Shown one piece after another: positions 55,200 to 64,000 of a stretch of 64,000 bases of DNA (its first letter is position 1; each line of letters starts with the position of its first letter). The position numbers and the translations under genes were made by a program. The notes beneath the pieces were generated by a model. It was given only the letters and a program-made list of their open reading frames with translations. It searched no databases and was not told where the DNA came from. The DNA comes from Streptomyces sp. ALI-76-A (GTDB lineage: Bacteria > Actinomycetota > Actinomycetes > Streptomycetales > Streptomycetaceae): contig NZ_JASVWB010000002.1 in assembly GCF_030287445.1 (NCBI RefSeq), positions 5,022,001-5,086,000 of the forward strand. The letters are read 5' to 3'.

Positions 55200-56014
55200 A
55201 CACCCGCACGCACCTCAGCGCGAACACGGACACCAGCACGTCGGACACGACGAGCACGCCCGCCCCGCCCCGCGCCCTGAGCTTCTCCCGCACCACCGCC
55301 ACCGCGGCCCGCGTCCTGCGCCAGCTCCGTCACGACCCGCGCACCATCGCGATGATGATCCTGATTCCCTGCGTGATGCTCTTCCTGCTGCGTTACGTCT
55401 TCGACGGCAGCCAGCGCACCTTCGACGGCATCGGCGCCTCCCTCCTCGGGATCTTCCCCCTGATCACGATGTTCCTGGTCACCTCCATCGCCACCCTGCG
55501 CGAACGCACTTCCGGCACCCTCGAACGCCTCCTCGCCATGCCCCTCGGCAAGGGCGACCTCATCGCCGGCTACGCCCTCGCCTTCGGCACCCTGGCGATC
55601 ATCCAGTCCGCCCTCGCCACCGGCCTGGCGCTCTGGTTCCTCGACCTGGACGTCACCGGCAGCCCCTGGCTCCTCCTTCTGGTGGCCCTGCTCGACGCCC
55701 TCCTCGGCACGGCCCTGGGCCTCTTCGTCTCGGCCTTCGCCGCCTCGGAGTTCCAGGCGGTCCAGTTCATGCCGACGGTGATCTTCCCCCAGCTCCTCCT
55801 CTGCGGTCTCTTCACCCCGCGCGACGCCATGCACCCGGTCCTGGAGACCCTCTCCGACGTCCTCCCCATGTCCTACGCGGTCGACGGCATGAACGAGGTC
55901 CTCACCCACACCGACATGACAGCGGACTTCGTACGGGACGCCCTGATCGTCGCCGGGTGCGCGCTCCTGGTGCTGGGCCTCGGCGCGGCCACTCTCCGCC
56001 GCCGCACGGCCTGA
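55196..56014 (+). CDS. ABC-2 type exporter, permease subunit
   Basis: 272 residues with about six membrane segments after a Thr/Ser-rich 30-residue N-terminus. The segment RERTSGTLERLLAMPLGKGDLIAGYALAF is the conserved ABC-2 loop, and QLLLCGLFTPRDAMHPVLETLSDVLPMSYAVDGMNEVL is the C-terminal family motif. Starts on the ATG overlapping the ATPase stop. The transported substrate is unknown. Confidence 0.92.
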   Translation: MNTRTHLSANTDTSTSDTTSTPAPPRALSFSRTTATAARVLRQLRHDPRTIAMMILIPCVMLFLLRYVFDGSQRTFDGIGASLLGIFPLITMFLVTSIATLRERTSGTLERLLAMPLGKGDLIAGYALAFGTLAIIQSALATGLALWFLDLDVTGSPWLLLLVALLDALLGTALGLFVSAFAASEFQAVQFMPTVIFPQLLLCGLFTPRDAMHPVLETLSDVLPMSYAVDGMNEVLTHTDMTADFVRDALIVAGCALLVLGLGAATLRRRTA

Positions 56015-56133
56015 CCCACCCCGGCGACGGACACCCGGCAGCCGACGTCCCGCCCACCGGACACCCGAGCCGCCCGCCCGCCCCCGGTGCGAGGATGAAC
56101 CCGGACGACGCACCCCCGGAGGGCACCCCAGAC

Positions 56134-56946
56134 ATGACCCAGAAAGTCGCAGTCCTCGGCACCGGCAAGATCGGCGAAGCCCTGCTCAGCGGAATGATCC
56201 GCGCCGGCTGGGCCCCGGCCGACCTCCTGGTCACCGCCCGCCGCCCCGAGCGAGCCGAGGAACTCCGCACCCGCTACGGAGTCACCCCGGTCACCAACCC
56301 GGAAGCCGCCAAGACCGCCGACACCCTGATCCTCACCGTCAAACCGCAGGACATGGGCACCCTCCTCGACGAACTCGCCCCGCACGTCCCCGCCGAACGC
56401 CTGATCATCAGCGGCGCGGCCGGTATCCCCACCTCCTTCTTCGAGGGGCGCCTCGTAGCCGGCACCCCGGTCGTCCGTGTCATGACGAACACGCCCGCCC
56501 TGGTCGACGAGGCCATGTCCGTCATCTCCGCCGGCACCCACGCCACCGCCGACCACCTCGCCCACGCCGAGGAGATCTTCGGCGCCGTCGGCAAGACACT
56601 CCGCGTCCCCGAGTCCCAGCAGGACGCCTGCACCGCCCTCTCCGGCTCCGGCCCGGCGTACTTCTACTACCTGGTCGAAGCCATGACCGACGCCGGCATC
56701 CTCCTCGGCCTGCCCCGCGACAAGGCCCACGACCTGATCGTCCAGTCCGCGATCGGCGCCGCCACCATGCTCCGCGACAGCGGTGAGCACCCGGTCAAGC
56801 TCCGCGAGAACGTCACCTCCCCCGCGGGCACGACCATCAACGCCATCCGCGAACTCGAGAACCACGGCGTACGAGCCGCCCTCATCGCCGCCCTCGAAGC
56901 CGCCCGCGACCGCAGCCGAGAACTGGCCTCCGGCAACAACAGCTGA
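56134..56946 (+). CDS. proC: Pyrroline-5-carboxylate reductase
   Basis: ProC reduces pyrroline-5-carboxylate to proline with NAD(P)H. 270 residues: Rossmann motif VAVLGTGKIGEALLSGMIRAG (5-25), LILTVKPQDMGTLLDEL, the central GTPVVRVMTNTPALVDEAMSVIS and the C-terminal signature ALSGSGPAYFYYLVEAMTDAG plus ENVTSPAGTTINAI. GGAGGG (56118-56123) supports the ATG at 56134; an ATG at 56095 is also in frame. It lies 119 bp after the ABC permease. Confidence 0.95.
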   Translation: MTQKVAVLGTGKIGEALLSGMIRAGWAPADLLVTARRPERAEELRTRYGVTPVTNPEAAKTADTLILTVKPQDMGTLLDELAPHVPAERLIISGAAGIPTSFFEGRLVAGTPVVRVMTNTPALVDEAMSVISAGTHATADHLAHAEEIFGAVGKTLRVPESQQDACTALSGSGPAYFYYLVEAMTDAGILLGLPRDKAHDLIVQSAIGAATMLRDSGEHPVKLRENVTSPAGTTINAIRELENHGVRAALIAALEAARDRSRELASGNNS

Positions 56947-56987
56947 CGACCCGCCGCCCCCTGCCCCGGGGGCGGCATGCCACCCGC

Positions 56988-58013
56988 CTACCGAACCGCG
57001 CTCACGGCGCTGTCGGACACCGCCGGCAGCAACCCGATCGCGCGATATGCGGCATCCACGGTCGGCCGCGCCATCGCCCGCGCCTTCTCCGCACCATCCC
57101 GCAGCACCCCCTCCACAAAGCCAGGATCCGCGCACAGCTCCCTGTGCCTGTCCTGCACGGGCCTCAGAACCTCGACCACCGCCTCGGCGGTGTCCTTCTT
57201 CAAAGAGCCGTACGACTCATATACACCGCCCAGCCGCGATGGGTTCCCACCCGTGCACGCCGCGAGGATCTCCAGCAGATTCGCCGGCCCCGGCCGCGCC
57301 TCCCGGTCATAGACGACATCCCGCCCGCTGTCGGTCACCGCCCGCATGACCTTCCTGCGCACCACGTCCGGCTCGTCGAGCAGATAGACGATCCCCGGCC
57401 CGGCGTCGTCGCTCTTCCCCATCTTCGACGTCGGCTCCTGCAGGTTCATCACCCGAGCCGCCACCTCCGGACGCGTCGCCCGAGGCACCACGAACGTGTG
57501 CCCGTACCGCTGGTTGAACCGCACCGCCAGATCCCGCACCAGCTCCACATGCTGCGTCTGATCGTCCCCGACCGGCACCTCATCGGTCCCGTACGCAAGG
57601 ATGTCCGCCGCCATCAGCACGGGATACGTCAGCAGCGACAACCGCACACTCCCGCCCCGCTGTCGCTCCCGCGCGGCCTTCTCCCTGTACTGGATCATCC
57701 GTCGCATCTCGCCGTCCGTGGCCACGCACTCCAGCACGTACGACAGCCGCGCGTGCTCATCCACCTGGCTCTGCACGAAGACGGTGCACAGCTCCGGATC
57801 CAACCCCGTCGCCAGCAGCAGCGTCGCCGCCTGTCGGCTCAGCCGCCGTACCCGCGCCGGATCGTGGTCGACCGTCAGCGCGTGCAGATCGACGACGCAG
57901 AACAGCGCGTCGGCCCGGTGTTGATCGACGGCAGCCCACCGCCGCATGGCCCCCAGGTAGTTCCCCAGTGTCAGGTGCCCAGTCGGCTTGATCCCGCTGA
58001 ATACCCGCGTCAT
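56988..58013 (-). CDS. trpS: Tryptophanyl-tRNA synthetase, probable auxiliary indolmycin-resistant type
   Basis: 341 residues of class I TrpRS: HIGH-equivalent TGHLTLGNYLGAMRRW (11-26), LLTYPVLMAADILAY, GDDQTQHVELVRDLAVRFN and KMSKS-equivalent SKMGKSDD. The ATG at 58013 follows GGAGGAGAGGGAGAG. Upstream is a 13-residue leader with tandem Trp codons and an attenuator hairpin, matching the ribosome-mediated attenuation described for the second, antibiotic-resistant trpS of S. coelicolor. So this is probably the auxiliary enzyme, induced when charged tRNA-Trp falls; a housekeeping trpS would be elsewhere. Resistance itself is inferred. Confidence 0.9.
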   Translation of the reverse strand: MTRVFSGIKPTGHLTLGNYLGAMRRWAAVDQHRADALFCVVDLHALTVDHDPARVRRLSRQAATLLLATGLDPELCTVFVQSQVDEHARLSYVLECVATDGEMRRMIQYREKAARERQRGGSVRLSLLTYPVLMAADILAYGTDEVPVGDDQTQHVELVRDLAVRFNQRYGHTFVVPRATRPEVAARVMNLQEPTSKMGKSDDAGPGIVYLLDEPDVVRRKVMRAVTDSGRDVVYDREARPGPANLLEILAACTGGNPSRLGGVYESYGSLKKDTAEAVVEVLRPVQDRHRELCADPGFVEGVLRDGAEKARAMARPTVDAAYRAIGLLPAVSDSAVSAVR

Positions 58014-58088
58014 CTCTCCCTCTCCTCCAGGTCGGCCCGCCGCCCTCACCGGCCGGCTGCCCCTCGGACTACTGGAGCGAGACACAGA

Positions 58089-58113
58089 AACGGCCGCCGA
58101 GGCGGCGGCCGTT
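58089..58113 (-). terminator. Attenuator terminator of trpS
   Basis: AACGGCCGCCG and CGGCGGCCGTT form a perfect 11-bp stem with a 3-nt loop, followed on the transcript by TTCTGTGT. An upstream segment (CGGCAGCCGTT on the transcript, 58139 down to 58129) can pair with its 5' arm at 10 of 11 positions, giving an antiterminator that overlaps the region covered by a ribosome at the leader stop codon. Confidence 0.8.
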
Positions 58114-58139
58114 GTCTGCATACGTGAGAACGGCTGCCG

Positions 58140-58181
58140 TCAGGCGGCCCACCACTGCTGGGTGCACGTACACGTCGTCAT
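58140..58181 (-). CDS. trpS leader peptide (13 aa, tandem Trp codons)
   Basis: ATG at 58181 to TGA at 58140 encodes MTTCTCTQQWWAA. The two Trp codons lie 10-15 nt before the antiterminator strand. TAGCCT on the minus strand (58189-58194) is 7 nt before the ATG, so the leader itself may be translated from a leaderless transcript. A ribosome stalled at the Trp codons would leave the antiterminator strand free; one that reaches the stop would cover it. Confidence 0.85.
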   Translation of the reverse strand: MTTCTCTQQWWAA

Positions 58182-58222
58182 GCAGGTCAGGCTACGCCTC
58201 CGGGGCACGGTCGGCACCGCAG

Positions 58223-58251
58223 TTGACACACCCCGAGCCGGTACGTAATGT
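58223..58251 (+). promoter_or_regulatory. rrn promoter P1 (near-consensus)
   Basis: TTGACA (58223-58228), a 17-bp spacer and TAATGT (58246-58251) make the best housekeeping-sigma promoter in the window. It reads toward the 16S gene, about 600 bp upstream, and diverges from the trpS leader promoter. Confidence 0.85.
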
Positions 58252-58435
58252 TCTCCGAGTTGTCCGACGTGAGCGCCGACCCCCGTCGGTCCCCGGACAG
58301 CCATCCCGCAAGGCCAACCAATACTCGACGACCAGTCGTTCTGCCGTCGTGTCATTGGCATGGGTATTAGCGGAATGAGGAATCCGTGTTCGAAAGGACG
58401 CAGCCCCCGATTAGCGTCGGGAGGCAGGAACCCGC

Positions 58436-58603
58436 TAAAGTCTCACTCGTCGGAACGGCCCAACAGCCGCGAAGACAACCCCCTCCGGCGGGGAATCGGG
58501 ACCGAAAGGGTCTGATAGAGTCGGAGCCGCCGGAAAGGGAAACGCGGAAGCGGGAACCTGGAAAGCGCCGAGGAAATCGGATCGGAAAAGGATCTGATAG
58601 AGT
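58436..58603 (+). promoter_or_regulatory. Further rrn promoters (P2-P4 candidates)
   Basis: -10-like TAAAGT (58436-58441), TAGAGT (58516-58521) and TAGAGT (58598-58603) are spaced about 80 bp apart. The last two share their context (AATCGG upstream and TCTGATAGAGTCGG). With P1 this makes four promoters, the number known for Streptomyces rRNA operons. The -35 hexamers are poor, as is usual for these. Downstream, 58670-58700 holds the TTGAGAACTCAACAG sequence typical of rRNA leaders. Confidence 0.65.
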
Positions 58604-58853
58604 CGGGAACGCAAGACCGAAGGGAAGCCCGGAGGAAAGCCCGAGAGGGTGAGTACAAAGGAAGCGTCCGTTCCTTGAGAACTCAACAGCGTGCCAAAAG
58701 TCAACGCCAGATATGTTGATACCCCGTCTCCGGCCGGTTTCGGTCGGGGCGTGGTTCCTTTGAAGAAAACACAGCGAGGACGCTGTGAACGGCCGGGCTT
58801 ATTCCGCCTGGCTGTTCCGCTCTCGTGGTGTCATCCCGATTACGGGAGAACAT

Positions 58854-63813
<4,960 letters not shown>

Positions 63814-63908
63814 TCAGTTGCTCGCGTCCACTGTGTTGGTTCTGAAACCACGAACAGCCCCATGCTCATGGTCACGGGTGTGGTGTGGCAGGTTCACAGT
63901 TTCATAGT

Positions 63909-64000
63909 GTTTCGGTGGTTATAGCGTGAGGGAAACGCCCGGTTACATTCCGAACCCGGAAGCTAAGCCTTACAGCGCCGATGGTACTGCAGGGGGGACC
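63909..64000 (+). rRNA. rrf: 5S ribosomal RNA (3' truncated by window edge)
   Basis: GTTTCGGTGGTTATAGCGTG starts the gene; CGGTTACATTCCGAACCCGG (near 63940) is the conserved loop B-C region. About 92 of 120 nt are visible. Confidence 0.95.

Overview
The window is high-GC actinobacterial DNA. Gene content and order point firmly to a Streptomyces chromosome: lsr2 and clpC flank a Streptomyces-type reading frame, sigE-cseA-cseB-cseC is intact, mutY, disA and radA are neighbours, and a Streptomyces-type trpS with a Trp-Trp leader peptide sits just before an rRNA operon. From memory the order resembles the S. coelicolor SCO33xx region; no database search was possible. There is no prophage, CRISPR array or intact transposase. 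The only mobile DNA seen is a small family of inverted-repeat elements.

Layout. 1-9.8 kb: the end of an unidentified gene, two membrane PH-domain genes, a NuoD-type complex I subunit facing a MidA/NDUFAF7-type methyltransferase, a NarL-type two-component pair, a TmrB-like ATPase, an ArsR-type regulator and a PLP lyase. 9.9-15.5 kb: a tightly coupled cofactor operon (DUF2520 Rossmann protein, panC, nadB, nadC, coaX) feeding pantothenate/CoA and NAD synthesis. 15.6-24.4 kb: small Streptomyces proteins, a BlaI-type repressor, a short ArgA-type acetyltransferase, lsr2, a Prim-Pol-like protein, clpC, a secreted HAD phosphatase and an M23 peptidase. 24.4-28.6 kb: a TetR/MFS efflux pair around a large dyad operator, AraC and VOC genes, then a gene-poor stretch with 111-bp tandem repeats. 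28.6-33.2 kb: the cell-envelope stress operon sigE-cseABC and mutY (all minus strand).

33.5-46.9 kb: an unusual two-component pair, a PAP2 phosphatase, a Gly/Ser-rich anchored protein, disA and radA (c-di-AMP synthesis and DNA repair), a sigma-like/zinc-finger/BACON fusion protein, a Ppx/GppA phosphatase, a TIM-barrel isomerase and a TetR regulator. 47-58 kb: ilvD, a Ser/Thr kinase with a PQQ propeller, an SH3 gene followed by a damaged paralogue carrying seven 41-bp repeats, two small genes, an ABC-2 exporter, proC and trpS with its attenuator. 58.2-64 kb: rrn promoters, 16S, spacer, 23S and the first part of 5S rRNA.

Points of most interest: three related inverted-repeat elements bounded by CTAG, two of which sit exactly on TAG stop codons; a 41-bp repeat array whose copy number sets the reading frame of an SH3 gene; a NuoD gene whose 3' end overlaps that of a homologue of the enzyme that methylates NuoD in mitochondria; a one-polypeptide sigma-like/ZAS-like/BACON protein; a histidine kinase with an extra membrane segment and domain after its ATPase; and a cluster of genes that look leaderless (TANNNT 6-8 nt before the start codon).
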